DNA of 64,000 bases from Neohoeflea coraliihabitans (GCF_019334345.1 NZ_JAHWQX010000004.1:372001-436000); one strand, 5' to 3'; shown: positions 29,034-39,029, counted from the first letter of the stretch. The notes: generated by a model not told the origin, from the sequence alone. Numbers and translations are program-made.

Positions 29034-30227
29034 TCAGCCGTGCTCCGCCACGCTGCTGCCTTGTGGCTCAGGCTCGAGGGCTGCCGCAACGACCACGGTG
29101 CGATTGCGGCCTTTCGACTTGGCCCGGTAGATTGCCGCATCGGCGCGCGCCAGGAGCCCCTCATAGGTCTCATCGGCTTGCAGCTCTGCGACGCCGAAGC
29201 TCGCCGTGAAAAACTGCTCTTCCTTGCCAAACCGGAACAGCCGGGCGGCAAAGCCGGTGCGGATGGCTTCCGCCGTCAGGCGCGCCATCGCCTGGTTGGC
29301 GCCGGGCAGCAGGATGCAGAATTCCTCACCGCCGATCCGCCCGACCACGCCCCCCTCCGGAACCGCCGCCTGCAGCACCTTGCCGAACCCGCGGATCACC
29401 CGATCGCCGGCCGCATGACCGAAGCGGTCATTGACCTGCTTGAAATGGTCGAGATCGCAAAGCACCAGCGAGACCGGCCGGTTTGAACCCGCATTCGCGA
29501 CGAGACAGCGGGCGGCCTCCATCTCCAGGCCGCGCCGGTTCAAAAGGCCGCTCAGCTTGTCGGTGTTGGCCTGCTGTTGCAGATCATCCAGCCGGTCGGT
29601 CCAGATCGCCGTGAAGACACACATGGCAATCGACAGGCCCGCCAGTGTGCCCATCACGTGAAGAAGGCCGGAAAGCGCGGAATCCGCATAGGTTTCCGGT
29701 GACAGCGAGACGCCGGCAACAAACAGAACGGCCGTGCCGCGCAGAAAATTCTGCAGCGCGACGGCGGCGATGATCCAGAACAGCACGTGATTGATCTTTG
29801 CCGTGGCGCCGCGCGGTATGAGGGTCAGGGCGAGCACGTACAGCGTTCCCGGTGCGAAACTCATCACCACGGCCCGCATGTTGATATTCGGCTCCAGGAA
29901 CCAGAAGACCGCCACGCCGGCGAAGGCCAGGCTGACCACCGTCAGGATCGCCGCATAGGGGATGCGCCGCTTCATCATCAGCGCCAGGCCGATGACGATC
30001 AGGCTGAGCGCCGAGAGGTAGAAAAAGTGGATGGTGAACGACAAAGGAATATTGTCGATCGTCTGGCGCTGCACGTCGAGGATCAGCGCCGTGACCCCGC
30101 TGGCATAGGCAATGGTGAAGACAAGCGCTGCCGGCTGCCGGTTCCAGCGGTACAGACCGAGAAAGCTCAGCGTCAGCGCAATGCCGATCGCCGGCGGCAA
30201 CAGCTGATAGATCGAGAGATTGTCCAA
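29034..30227 (-). CDS. Membrane-bound diguanylate cyclase (GGDEF)
   Basis: Protein of 397 residues. The first half carries about six or seven hydrophobic helices without a recognised sensor domain. The C-terminal GGDEF domain (from about residue 220) has DKLSGLLNRRGLE, DLDHFKQVNDRFGHAAGD and an intact IGGEEF active site, so it should make cyclic-di-GMP. I see no RxxD inhibitory site at the usual place. It diverges from gatB and is convergent with the GNAT gene. Confidence 0.9.
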   Translation of the reverse strand: MDNLSIYQLLPPAIGIALTLSFLGLYRWNRQPAALVFTIAYASGVTALILDVQRQTIDNIPLSFTIHFFYLSALSLIVIGLALMMKRRIPYAAILTVVSLAFAGVAVFWFLEPNINMRAVVMSFAPGTLYVLALTLIPRGATAKINHVLFWIIAAVALQNFLRGTAVLFVAGVSLSPETYADSALSGLLHVMGTLAGLSIAMCVFTAIWTDRLDDLQQQANTDKLSGLLNRRGLEMEAARCLVANAGSNRPVSLVLCDLDHFKQVNDRFGHAAGDRVIRGFGKVLQAAVPEGGVVGRIGGEEFCILLPGANQAMARLTAEAIRTGFAARLFRFGKEEQFFTASFGVAELQADETYEGLLARADAAIYRAKSKGRNRTVVVAAALEPEPQGSSVAEHG

Positions 30228-30390
30228 TGCGCCGCCCTGTTGCTCATGTTGGTCGTGAGCCTAGGGGGAGAGGCTTAAAAACCCCTCAACTTACCAGTAA
30301 TTTTTCTTATTTTGTCGCTCGCTTGACCGCCACAGCAGAAGGCGGCATTAGAAGGCCTGCTTTCCCCATGTCCGACGACCGAGGTTTTCT

Positions 30391-31899
30391 GTGACGATAG
30401 TCGATACCCGCACGCCCGACCCCAAGCGCCTTGTTGCCGGAGCCACCGGTGACTGGGAGGTGATCATCGGGCTGGAGGTCCATGCACAGGTGACCAGCGC
30501 CGCCAAGCTGTTTTCCGGCGCCTCGACCGAATTTGGCGCCGCGCCCAATGCCAATGTCTCGCTCGTCGATGCGGCGATGCCGGGCATGCTGCCGGTGATC
30601 AACGCCGAATGTGTCCGCCAGGCGGTGCGCACCGGCCTGGGCCTGAAAGCCAAGATCAACAAGCGCTCGGTGTTTGATCGCAAGAACTATTTCTATCCGG
30701 ACCTGCCGCAGGGCTACCAGATCTCGCAGTTCAAGGACCCGATTGTCGGCGAGGGCATGATCCTCATTTCGGTCGGCCCCGATCGGCAGGGCAATTTCGA
30801 GGATATCGAGATCGGTATCGAACGCCTGCATCTTGAGCAGGATGCCGGCAAGTCGATGCACGACCAGCATCCCTCGATGTCCTATGTCGATCTCAACCGC
30901 TCCGGCGTGGCGCTGATGGAGATTGTTTCCAAGCCCGACATGCGCTCCGCCGACGAAGCCAAGGCCTATGTCACCAAGCTGCGCTCGATCCTGCGCTATC
31001 TCGGCACCTGCGACGGCAACATGGATGAAGGCTCGATGCGCGCCGACGTCAATGTCTCGGTGCGCCGTCCGGGCGAGGGGTTCGGCACCCGCTGCGAGAT
31101 CAAGAACGTCAATTCGATCCGCTTCGTCGGTCAGGCGATCGATTCGGAAGCGCGCCGCCAGATCGCCATTCTCGAGGATGGCGGCAGCATCGATCAGGAG
31201 ACCCGCCTGTTTGATCCGGGCAAGGGCGAGACCCGCTCGATGCGCTCCAAGGAAGACGCCCACGATTACCGCTATTTCCCCGATCCCGACCTGCTGCCGC
31301 TCGAATTCGACGACGCGTTTATCGAGGAACTCGCCGCCGGCCTGCCGGAACTGCCGGACGAAAAGCGCCAGCGCCTGATTTCCGATCTCGGCCTGTCGGT
31401 CTATGACGCATCGATCCTCGTCTCCGATGAAGCGATTGCCGATTACTTCGAGAAGGTGGCCGCGGGCCGCGACGGCAAGGCGGCCGCCAACTGGGTCATC
31501 AACGACCTCCTGGGCGCCTTGAACAAATCCGGCAAACCCATTGAGGAGACTCCCGTTTCCCCGGCCCAGCTTGGCGGCATTCTCGATCTCGTCAAGGACG
31601 GCACGATTTCCGGCAAGATCGCCAAGGATCTGTTTGAAATCGTCTGGACCGAAGGCGGCGACCCGAAGGAGCTGGTCGAAACACGCGGCATGAAGCAGGT
31701 CACCGACACCGGCGCCATCGAGAAGGCGGTCGATGAGGTGATCGCCGCCAATCCCGACCAGGTCGAGAAGGCGCGCGCCAAGCCCAAGCTTGCCGGCTGG
31801 TTCGTCGGGCAGGTGATGAAGGCCACCGGAGGCAAGGCCAATCCGCAGGCCGTGCAGCAGATCGTGCGCGACAAGCTCGGGATCGTGGAGGAAGACTGA
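30391..31899 (+). CDS. gatB: Aspartyl/glutamyl-tRNA amidotransferase subunit B
   Basis: tRNA-binding and kinase-type subunit of GatCAB, 502 residues. [46 protein letters not shown] and [19 protein letters not shown] are hallmark segments, and a YqeY-like C-terminal domain ends in [11 protein letters not shown]. The start codon is GTG at 30391 (GTGACGATAGTCGAT). gatB is split from gatCA by a GNAT gene and a GGDEF gene, and another GNAT gene follows immediately. Confidence 0.97.
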   Translation: MTIVDTRTPDPKRLVAGATGDWEVIIGLEVHAQVTSAAKLFSGASTEFGAAPNANVSLVDAAMPGMLPVINAECVRQAVRTGLGLKAKINKRSVFDRKNYFYPDLPQGYQISQFKDPIVGEGMILISVGPDRQGNFEDIEIGIERLHLEQDAGKSMHDQHPSMSYVDLNRSGVALMEIVSKPDMRSADEAKAYVTKLRSILRYLGTCDGNMDEGSMRADVNVSVRRPGEGFGTRCEIKNVNSIRFVGQAIDSEARRQIAILEDGGSIDQETRLFDPGKGETRSMRSKEDAHDYRYFPDPDLLPLEFDDAFIEELAAGLPELPDEKRQRLISDLGLSVYDASILVSDEAIADYFEKVAAGRDGKAAANWVINDLLGALNKSGKPIEETPVSPAQLGGILDLVKDGTISGKIAKDLFEIVWTEGGDPKELVETRGMKQVTDTGAIEKAVDEVIAANPDQVEKARAKPKLAGWFVGQVMKATGGKANPQAVQQIVRDKLGIVEED

Positions 31900-32432
31900 T
31901 CTTTTTCGTTCGCACCGCTTCCGAGCGCGATGTTGGCGCCATCGCGGCATTGCTCGCTGTGACCTGGCGCGCCACCTATACGTCGCTCTACGGCCCGCAA
32001 AAGGTCGAGGAGCTGATCGCCGCATGGCATGCGCCAGAGCGCATTCGCGAGCATCTCGCCCGCCCTGAGGGCGAGTATCTCATCGCCGATGACGGTACCG
32101 AACTCGGCGGCATGGCCTATGCGACAATGAGCGGCCAGGATGACATCAAGACCATCCGGCTGCACCAGCTTTACGTTCATCCCGGTCACCAGCGCCAGGG
32201 CATCGGCCGCGATCTATTCGCCGATATCGAGACCTGCTTTCCCGGCGCCAGGCGCCTCGTGGTTGAAGTGGATCCGAACAACGGCCAGGCCATCGCCTTT
32301 TATCGTGGCGTCGGCATGACCGAGGCGGGCCGGATCGACGATTGCGGCACGCCCGGCTCCGGCATACCGGCGATCCTGATGGAGAAGGAACTGCCCGCCG
32401 GCCCGGATGCCTCTGGACTTGTCGGCGTCTGA
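31896..32432 (+). CDS. GNAT acetyltransferase after gatB, probable CTG start
   Basis: Acetyltransferase of about 178 residues with motif [21 protein letters not shown] and [19 protein letters not shown]. The first strand of the fold ([18 protein letters not shown]) lies upstream of the first standard start codon (TTG 31950), so the protein must begin earlier. In that frame the only reasonable codon is CTG at 31896, which overlaps the gatB stop (CTGA) and has GGAGG at 31887-31891 at ideal spacing. This would be a coupled non-AUG start. Confidence 0.75.
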   Translation: MIFFVRTASERDVGAIAALLAVTWRATYTSLYGPQKVEELIAAWHAPERIREHLARPEGEYLIADDGTELGGMAYATMSGQDDIKTIRLHQLYVHPGHQRQGIGRDLFADIETCFPGARRLVVEVDPNNGQAIAFYRGVGMTEAGRIDDCGTPGSGIPAILMEKELPAGPDASGLVGV

Positions 32433-32462
32433 CGCCATCTCTTCGCCAGGGAGGCGCACGCC

Positions 32463-32843
32463 ATGCACCGCAAGACCATTCACAATCCGGACAATGAAGC
32501 GCATTTCATGCGCCTCAAACCGGTCGCCGGCGTTGTCAGCATCTCTCGCTCCGGCGTGGTGCTGGCCGAATCGGCCAACGCCTGCTGGCTGCTTGAGACG
32601 GGCCACGATATCTACGATCCGATGCTCTATCTGCCCGCCGCAGCGCTCGCGGTGAGGCTTGATCCGGTCGCGGGCAAATCGACCCACTGTCCTCTCAAGG
32701 GCGACGCCAGCTATCTCTCCTATGCCGGCAGCGAAATCGCCTGGCGCTATGATCGGCCACTGCCGGGCGCCGGCGTTCTTGCCGATCTCGTCGCCTTCGA
32801 TCCGCGCGAGGTCACGATCACTCTGACCGGCGACAATCTGTAG
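32463..32843 (+). CDS. DUF427 family protein
   Basis: Protein of 126 residues in the DUF427 family: VVSISRSGVVLAESANACWLL, then YLPAAALAV, CPLKGDASYLSY, IAWRYDRPLPG and LVAFDPREVTI, which match its small beta-barrel pattern. Function unknown. It follows the GNAT gene by 30 bases on the same strand. Confidence 0.85.
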   Translation: MHRKTIHNPDNEAHFMRLKPVAGVVSISRSGVVLAESANACWLLETGHDIYDPMLYLPAAALAVRLDPVAGKSTHCPLKGDASYLSYAGSEIAWRYDRPLPGAGVLADLVAFDPREVTITLTGDNL

Positions 32844-32974
32844 CGACTGGCGAATAAACCGGCTTGGCACTGACGGCGGTCTGGACAAGCCCCCGCCAGC
32901 GCGCCATAAGCAGGAAAAGCCGGCCAACCACGAGCAAGCCAACCACGAGCCTAGCAACTGCGAGCAATGCCGCC

Positions 32975-33373
32975 ATGAAGTCTTTCTTTCTGCAACTCTT
33001 CACCTGGTGGAACGGAACCACGATCGGCACCCGTTTCCACACCTGGCGCAACGGCACCCGTGTCGGCTCGGACATGTTCGGCAATGTCTATTATGAGGGC
33101 GGCACCGATTCCGAAGGCCGCACCCGCCGCTGGGTGGTCTATGCCGGCTACTCCGACCCGACCACGATACCGCCGGGCTGGCACGGCTGGATCCATCACC
33201 GCACCGACATCGCCCCTCCTTCGGAAGATTACGCCGAAAAACCCTGGCAATTGCCGCATCTGCGCAACATGACCGGCACGCCGCTGGCCTATCGGCCGCG
33301 CGGTTCGATCCTGCGTGCCGGCGAACGCCCGCGCGTGACCGGCGATTACGACGCCTGGACCCCGAAATCCTGA
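32975..33373 (+). CDS. NDUFA12-type complex I accessory protein
   Basis: Protein of 132 residues matching the alphaproteobacterial homologue of the mitochondrial complex I subunit NDUFA12 (B17.2). FGNVYYEGG, RRWVVYAGYSDPTTIPPGWHGWIHH (core only), PWQLPHLRNMTGTP and a GDYDAWTP ending are diagnostic. It is expected at the inner membrane with NADH dehydrogenase. The start at 32975 (MKSFFLQLFTWWNG) was taken over an open frame from 32864 to fit the family. Confidence 0.93.
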   Translation: MKSFFLQLFTWWNGTTIGTRFHTWRNGTRVGSDMFGNVYYEGGTDSEGRTRRWVVYAGYSDPTTIPPGWHGWIHHRTDIAPPSEDYAEKPWQLPHLRNMTGTPLAYRPRGSILRAGERPRVTGDYDAWTPKS

Positions 33374-33548
33374 GCTCTTGGCACTATGACGGGCACCGGA
33401 TGGTCACATTTCGGTGGTTTACACCGGCTGTGTCCCTCTTGCGGGCATGCATGTGCGGGGCGGGCGATACCGCAGGTCCCGACGCGCATCCGGAGCCTCG
33501 GCGAGTGTTTCGGCTTGGCAATAGCGAACAGACAGCAGGTCACAGGAC

Positions 33549-34064
33549 ATGATTAGCAAGGCTTCTTCACCCGCTCTGATCGCCGCGAGCCTGCTGTTGT
33601 CGGCGGTGCTGCCCTTCGGCGCGTCGCAGGCCGCCCGCATCGAGAACCCGGTGGCCGAATTTTCCGGCATCGACAAGATCACCGGCCGCATCACGACCTT
33701 TGATGTCTATATCGACGAGACGGTGCAATTTGGCGCCCTGCAGGTCACGCCGCGCGTGTGCTACAGCCGCGACCAGACCGAGGCGCCGAAGACCGACACA
33801 TTCGTCGAGGTCGACGAGATCACCCTCGATCGCAAGATCCGCCGTATCTTCACCGGCTGGATGTTTGCCGATTCCCCGGGCCTGAACGCCGTCGATCATC
33901 CGGTCTATGATGTCTGGCTGAAGGACTGCAAGCAGCAGTCGAACGTACCGCCGCCCGATGGCATGCCGGAGGCCGAGGTGCAGACTGACGCGCAGACCGA
34001 CACGCAGCCGGAGACCGATGGCGCCGCGACGGACGGCGGGGCAGCCGAACCAGCCGGCGGCTGA
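33549..34064 (+). CDS. DUF2155 family secreted protein
   Basis: Protein of 171 residues with a signal peptide (MISKASSPALIAASLLLSAV, cut near residue 29) and a DUF2155 core: AEFSGIDKITGRITTFDVYI, VTPRVCYSR, RIFTGWMFADSPGLNAVDHP and YDVWLKDC. Two conserved cysteines may form a disulfide. The last 35 residues are an acidic glutamate/threonine/alanine tail. Conserved next to NDUFA12, aat and accBC in rhizobia; role unknown. A terminator follows 38 bases downstream. Confidence 0.88.
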   Translation: MISKASSPALIAASLLLSAVLPFGASQAARIENPVAEFSGIDKITGRITTFDVYIDETVQFGALQVTPRVCYSRDQTEAPKTDTFVEVDEITLDRKIRRIFTGWMFADSPGLNAVDHPVYDVWLKDCKQQSNVPPPDGMPEAEVQTDAQTDTQPETDGAATDGGAAEPAGG

Positions 34065-34102
34065 CTCTCCGCGCGCGACGCCACTTTCCTCATGACAGCA
34101 AA

Positions 34103-34132
34103 AAAGGCCCGCCGCGCATGCGACGGGCCTTT
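34103..34132. terminator. Bidirectional rho-independent terminator
   Basis: AAAGGCCCG (34103-34111) pairs with CGGGCCTTT (34124-34132). An A-run precedes it and a T-rich stretch follows, so it can end both the plus-strand DUF2155 transcript and the minus-strand OmpA-like transcript. Confidence 0.85.
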
Positions 34133-34159
34133 CCTTTTCTTCAGATCGGTCGCTTGAGA

Positions 34160-36154
34160 TCAGCGCGACGCGACTGGGGTCACGAGTGGCGTGATCCGGC
34201 GGATGGTCACGCGGCGGTTCAGCCGCTCCGGACCCTCGGTGCGGATCTTCAGATAGCGCTCGCCATAGCCCTGCGTGGCCAGGTTTTCCGGCGGAATGCC
34301 GTAGACCGAGGTCAGGGCGATGGCTACCGATTCGGCACGCTCGTCCGACAGGATGAGGTTGGATTCCTCCGACCCGACGGCGTCGGTATGGCCTTCGATC
34401 AGGAAGGTTTCCGCCGGATTATCCTGCAGGATCCGGTCCATCGCCTCGGCCACATTGCCCAGCTCGTCGACCTGGTCGCGCGGGATTTGCGCACTGCCGG
34501 TCGCGAAGGTCAGCGTGTCCATGTCGATGCGCCGCACCTTGTCGCGGATACGTGCCGAGTATTTCACTTCATCGACCGTATACAGACGCTCAACCCGTTC
34601 CACCGGCGGTTCCTCAAGGAACTCGTAGTAATCGCCGGGTTCGGCAACCGTGGCATCAAGCACATATTCGCCGATCGGAATGGTCAGACGCAGGGGCGGC
34701 AGGTCACGGCCCGGATCACGCCACGGGCGGCGCCCGTCACGATCATCTTCCGGCACGTAGACCAGGAGGATTTCACGCCCGTTCGGCATGATACGGGTCC
34801 GCTGGATGATCTCGCCGTGGCGATTATAGATCGTCACTACCTGCACGCCATTCGGGCGGACAATCACCTCGCGGGTGCGACCACGCGGAAGTTCCTCGTA
34901 ATACACATCCTCAGCCCGATCCCGCAGACGGCGGTCGTCGTCGCCGCGCACGATGATCTGGTTGTTGAACTGGATGACCACCCGGTTCTCGCTCTCTGTG
35001 ATCACCTCGGCATCATCGGGGCGGTTGCGGCGGCGGCGATCCGGATCGGCATCCAGCCGGCGGCCTTCCTCGGCCAGCGGGTCGGGAGCTTCGACCGGCT
35101 CATTGGCCATCGCTGCCTGCGCCTCGGCATCGCTCTGCGGTGCCGGAGCCGCTTCAGCCTGGGCCTCGGCCTGCGCCTCTTGTTCGGCCGGCTGCTCACC
35201 TGACGCCTGCGCATCCGCATCGGCATCAGCGGCCGGCTCTTCCTTGGCACTGTCGAGAACAGGCGCGCCACCTTCAACCGGCAACACGGCTTCAGGCGTT
35301 ACCTGGGTATCGCTCTCTGCAGATGCCCGGGCAGCGGCTTCAGCGTTTTCATCCTGCTGGGCCTCGCTCTGAGCCGGTGCAGCCTCGCCACTGGTCTCGG
35401 CTGAGCTGTCGCTCTCGGCCTGGGCCTCGGTCTCCGCAGCCGGCGCGGCGCCAGTGTCGGCGGGCGGCGGTGGCGTTGCATCATCCTGGCCGCCCTCGGC
35501 TTCGGCTGGAGCGGATTGCTCGGCCGGAGCCGTCTCGGCTTCGGTTGTCGCAGAGCCGCTCGCTTCAACCTCGGCATTGGCGTTGGCATCAGCTTCCGGA
35601 GCGGCGTCACTGCCGGCGGTAGCTTCGACTTCGGTCTGCACATCAGCCTCAGCCTCAGCTTCCGCCTCGGCTTCTGCAGCAGGTTCTTCAGCCGGCGCGG
35701 CGGGCTCTTCAGCCGGCGCGGCGGGCTCTTCAGCCGGTGCGGCGGGCTCTTCAGCCGGCGCGGCGGGCTCTTCGGCCTGCGGTGCGGGCTCTTCGGCCGG
35801 CGCGGCGGGCTCTTCCGCCGGAGCAGGCTCGGCCGGAGCTTCTTCCGGCGTCGGGGCAGCCGCCTGCGCTTCCGCAGCTACGGCTGCATCAAGTTCCGCC
35901 TGCGCGGCGGCAACCCGTTCCTTCGCAGCGGCAGTGTCACCGCCGGAAGCCTGCGCTTCCGTCAGGGCTGCCATTGCGGCTTCAAGTCGTGCACGCGCAT
36001 CAGAAACGCTCATCTGCACGGCGATAAGGGGCAGGGTGCGGGTCTGCTCCGCACCCGAGGGCGCTGCGGGGCGCAGCGGCAAAGCATGCGCCTGCACGCC
36101 GCCGAGCGCGGCAGCAAGCGCGGTTGTGGCCAGAAGCCTTGAGGTAAATGACAT
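34160..36154 (-). CDS. OmpA-family protein with long Ala/Glu/Pro repeat region
   Basis: Secreted or outer-membrane protein of 664 residues. A signal peptide (MSFTSRLLATTALAAALGGV) is followed by a long acidic low-complexity region (about residues 60-360) containing 7-residue EEPAAPA repeats, then a middle domain (VQVVTIYNRHGEIIQRTRIM). The C-terminal OmpA peptidoglycan-binding domain has TFATGSAQIPRDQVDELG and SDERAESVAIALTSVYGI. The start at 36154 has GGGAG seven bases ahead and opens into the signal peptide, unlike the longer open frame from 36223. Likely anchors the outer membrane to the cell wall, with the repeat region spanning the periplasm. Confidence 0.88.
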   Translation of the reverse strand: MSFTSRLLATTALAAALGGVQAHALPLRPAAPSGAEQTRTLPLIAVQMSVSDARARLEAAMAALTEAQASGGDTAAAKERVAAAQAELDAAVAAEAQAAAPTPEEAPAEPAPAEEPAAPAEEPAPQAEEPAAPAEEPAAPAEEPAAPAEEPAAPAEEPAAEAEAEAEAEADVQTEVEATAGSDAAPEADANANAEVEASGSATTEAETAPAEQSAPAEAEGGQDDATPPPPADTGAAPAAETEAQAESDSSAETSGEAAPAQSEAQQDENAEAAARASAESDTQVTPEAVLPVEGGAPVLDSAKEEPAADADADAQASGEQPAEQEAQAEAQAEAAPAPQSDAEAQAAMANEPVEAPDPLAEEGRRLDADPDRRRRNRPDDAEVITESENRVVIQFNNQIIVRGDDDRRLRDRAEDVYYEELPRGRTREVIVRPNGVQVVTIYNRHGEIIQRTRIMPNGREILLVYVPEDDRDGRRPWRDPGRDLPPLRLTIPIGEYVLDATVAEPGDYYEFLEEPPVERVERLYTVDEVKYSARIRDKVRRIDMDTLTFATGSAQIPRDQVDELGNVAEAMDRILQDNPAETFLIEGHTDAVGSEESNLILSDERAESVAIALTSVYGIPPENLATQGYGERYLKIRTEGPERLNRRVTIRRITPLVTPVASR
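35685..35825. repeat. 21-base tandem repeats in the OmpA-like gene
   Basis: About six imperfect copies of a 21-base unit encode EEPAAPA-type heptads (variants include a PQA copy). Copies differ mainly at third codon positions, for example GGCGCG against GGTGCG, so they are not a recent perfect expansion. Confidence 0.8.
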
Positions 36155-36283
36155 AGGTATACTCCCGTTGAGGTTCGGGATAACAACGCGAGCGCCCTCG
36201 CTCTGTTCCCAACCGCAACGCATGCCGCGTTCACATTGCTGCTTATCAGGGTGAACAAGTGTGATGGGATACAGCGCTTTTGT

Positions 36284-36901
36284 TCAGCCGAAGTTCAGGT
36301 CCGGTCCGGTCAGCGCCTCGGTGAGATATGCCGTATATTCGGCTTGCGGCATCTCGATGGCCCCGAATGACTTGAGATGGTCCGTGGTGAACTGCGTGTC
36401 CAGAAGCACATAGCCGAGCCTGTTCAGCTGCTCGACGAGGTGCACCAGACAGATCTTGGAGGAATCGGTGGCGCGGGAAAACATGCTCTCGCCAAAAAAG
36501 GCGCGGCGCAGCGAAACGCCGTACAGGCCGCCAACCAGCTCGCCATTGCGCCAGGCTTCCACCGAATGCGCGTGGCCCATGGCGTGCAGTTCCAGATAAA
36601 GCCGCCGGATCGTCGTGTTGATCCAGGTCGTCGGTCGGTTAGGCGTCGCTTCCGCGCACCCCTGCATCACCTCCGCGAAAGCCGTGTTGACGCGGATCTC
36701 GTAGGGCTTCTGGCGAATGGTGCGGGCCAGACGCCGCGGCACGTGAAAATCATCGAGAGGGATGATGCCACGGATTTCCGGCTCGACCCAGAACAGATCC
36801 GGATCGTCGGCATTCTCGGCCATCGGAAACAGGCCGGACGCATAGGCGCGCAGCAGCAGCTGCGGTGTGACCCGCATGTCTAGCCGGTCCTCATGCGCCA
36901 T
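36284..36901 (-). CDS. aat: Leucyl/phenylalanyl-tRNA-protein transferase
   Basis: N-end-rule enzyme of 205 residues that adds Leu or Phe to proteins with basic N-termini, marking them for Clp[45 protein letters not shown]-like [20 protein letters not shown] and [15 protein letters not shown] are family signatures. It lies between accC and the OmpA-like gene on the same strand, 20 bases after accC. Confidence 0.95.
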   Translation of the reverse strand: MAHEDRLDMRVTPQLLLRAYASGLFPMAENADDPDLFWVEPEIRGIIPLDDFHVPRRLARTIRQKPYEIRVNTAFAEVMQGCAEATPNRPTTWINTTIRRLYLELHAMGHAHSVEAWRNGELVGGLYGVSLRRAFFGESMFSRATDSSKICLVHLVEQLNRLGYVLLDTQFTTDHLKSFGAIEMPQAEYTAYLTEALTGPDLNFG

Positions 36902-36921
36902 CCGGCCCCTCCGGCATCAGC

Positions 36922-38274
36922 TCAATGCGTGTTTTTCTTCGCCTCAAGATATTTCTCCAGCCAATGGATATCGTAATCACCATTGGCGATATCCGGATTG
37001 GAGAGCAGATCGCGGAACAGCGGGATGGTCGTGTTGATGCCATCGACCACGAATTCATCAAGCGAGCGGCGCAAACGCATCATGCACTCGACCCGGTTGC
37101 GCCCGTGCACGATCAGCTTGCCGATCAGACTGTCGTAATAGGGCGGGATCTTGTAGCCCTGATATACGCCGGAATCGACGCGCACGCCGAGCCCGCCCGG
37201 CGGATGATAGTGGGTGATCGTTCCCGGCGAAGGCACGAAGCTGCGCGGATCCTCGGCATTGATCCGGCATTCGATCGCATGTCCCGAGAAGCGAATGTCT
37301 TCCTGGCGCACGGAAAGCCCGCCACCCGAAGCAATGCGGATTTGCTCGTGAACGAGGTCAATGCCGGTGATCGCTTCGGTGACCGGATGCTCCACCTGCA
37401 GCCGGGTGTTCATCTCGATGAAATAGAAGTTGCCGTCTTCATAGAGAAACTCGACGGTTCCGGCGCCGCGGTATTTCAGCTTGCGCATCGCATTGGCGCA
37501 GATCTCGCCGATCTCGTGGCGCTGCTTGGCATTCAGGCTGGGTGAATTGGCTTCTTCCCAGACTTTCTGATGCCGCCGCTGCAGCGAGCAGTCCCGCTCG
37601 CCCAGATGCACTGCGTTGCCGGCGCCGTCGCCAAGCACCTGCACCTCGATATGCCGCGGCGTCGAAAGATATTTCTCGATATACACCGCCTCGTTGCCAA
37701 AAGCCGAACCGGCTTCCGTGCGCGCCGTGGCAAGCGCCACCGACAGCTCGTCGGCATTGTGCGCGACCTTCATGCCGCGACCGCCACCGCCGGCGGTTGC
37801 CTTGATGATCACCGGAAAGCCGATCTCCGCTGCCAGCGCCCGGGCGTCGTCGTCATTGGTGATCTCGCCATCCGATCCGGGAACCACGGGGATGCCGAGT
37901 TCTTCCGCCGTTTTCTTGGCGGTGATCTTGTCGCCCATGATGCGGATGTGATCCGCCGTCGGGCCGATGAAGGTCAGGCCATGCGCTTCCAGGATATCGG
38001 CGAATTTGGCGTTCTCGGAGAGAAAACCATAGCCCGGATGCACCGCTTCGGCGCTGGTGATTTCGCAAGCGGCGACGATCTGGTGAATATTGAGATAGCT
38101 GTCGCGCGAGGGCGGCGGCCCGATGCAGACGCTTTCGTCGGCAAGCCGCACATGCATGGCATCCTGATCGGCTGTCGAATGCACGGCCACGGTCTGGATG
38201 CCGAGTTCCTTGCAGGCGCGCAGCACCCGGAGGGCGATTTCGCCGCGATTGGCAATGAGAACCTTGGAAAACAT
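36922..38274 (-). CDS. accC: Acetyl-CoA carboxylase biotin carboxylase subunit
   Basis: ATP-grasp enzyme of 450 residues that carboxylates biotin on AccB, the first step of fatty-acid synthesis. FSKVLIANRGEIALRVLR, the glycine-rich KATAGGGGRGMK loop, HLGERDCSLQRRHQK and EMNTRLQVEHPVTE are all present. Length is normal. accB precedes it by 12 bases, forming the standard accBC operon. Confidence 0.97.
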   Translation of the reverse strand: MFSKVLIANRGEIALRVLRACKELGIQTVAVHSTADQDAMHVRLADESVCIGPPPSRDSYLNIHQIVAACEITSAEAVHPGYGFLSENAKFADILEAHGLTFIGPTADHIRIMGDKITAKKTAEELGIPVVPGSDGEITNDDDARALAAEIGFPVIIKATAGGGGRGMKVAHNADELSVALATARTEAGSAFGNEAVYIEKYLSTPRHIEVQVLGDGAGNAVHLGERDCSLQRRHQKVWEEANSPSLNAKQRHEIGEICANAMRKLKYRGAGTVEFLYEDGNFYFIEMNTRLQVEHPVTEAITGIDLVHEQIRIASGGGLSVRQEDIRFSGHAIECRINAEDPRSFVPSPGTITHYHPPGGLGVRVDSGVYQGYKIPPYYDSLIGKLIVHGRNRVECMMRLRRSLDEFVVDGINTTIPLFRDLLSNPDIANGDYDIHWLEKYLEAKKNTH

Positions 38275-38286
38275 CGATGGTCCGCC

Positions 38287-38760
38287 CTATTCGACAATGA
38301 TGAGCGGTTCGCCGTATTCGACTGGCTGACCATCGGTGACGAGAATTTCCGTGACCTTGCCGCCTTTCGGCGCGGGGATCTGGTTCATCGTCTTCATCGC
38401 CTCGATAATCAGCAGGGTCTGGCCCTCAGTGACCGACTGGCCGACTTCGACAAATGGCTTGGCGCCGGGTGAAGCGGCCAGATAGGCGGTGCCGACCATC
38501 GGTGCCGGCACGGCATTGCCGTTCGCTGCGGCCTTGGCGTCGACGGCCGCGCCCGAAGCGGGCGTCGCGGCAGGGGGTGGCGCCGCCGGGGCAGGGGCGG
38601 GAACGTGAACCGGTTGCGGCGCGACGGGCGTGCCGGCGCGCGAGACACGAATGCGCAGATCGTCCTGTTCCACTTCGATCTCGGTCAGATCGGTCTCGTT
38701 GAGAATGGTTGCAAGATCGCGGATCAGCGTCTGGTCGATTGCCGGAGTTTTTGTAGACAT
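38287..38760 (-). CDS. accB: Acetyl-CoA carboxylase biotin carboxyl carrier protein
   Basis: Carrier protein of 157 residues. The N-terminal helix (IDQTLIRDLATILNETDLTE), a proline/alanine linker (about residues 50-75) and the C-terminal biotinyl domain are in order, with the biotinylated lysine in IEAMKTMNQ. In many rhizobia aroQ lies between this gene and the dsbA-like gene; here the 269-base interval holds no gene. Confidence 0.96.
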   Translation of the reverse strand: MSTKTPAIDQTLIRDLATILNETDLTEIEVEQDDLRIRVSRAGTPVAPQPVHVPAPAPAAPPPAATPASGAAVDAKAAANGNAVPAPMVGTAYLAASPGAKPFVEVGQSVTEGQTLLIIEAMKTMNQIPAPKGGKVTEILVTDGQPVEYGEPLIIVE

Positions 38761-39029
38761 TCGGGCGTTGCCTTCTTGTTATCCTCGGGGCGCGGAGCGC
38801 GCGCACCCACGCGTTGCTTGTTGCGGCGCGGCGGTCGACGGACCGGATTCGGCCAGACGATCACCAAAAACGGGTGATTGGGACCTAAGATGCGCCGCTT
38901 CGTCTCGTCAACCCGACCGGCTGACAAAACATGCCTTTCTTTCGATACCGCATCGCGCTCGCAAGGCAAACCTGCATTTGGCGAGCGGGCAGCCCGCCTA
39001 TGGCGAATCAGCAACCCGCCTCCGGCAAG

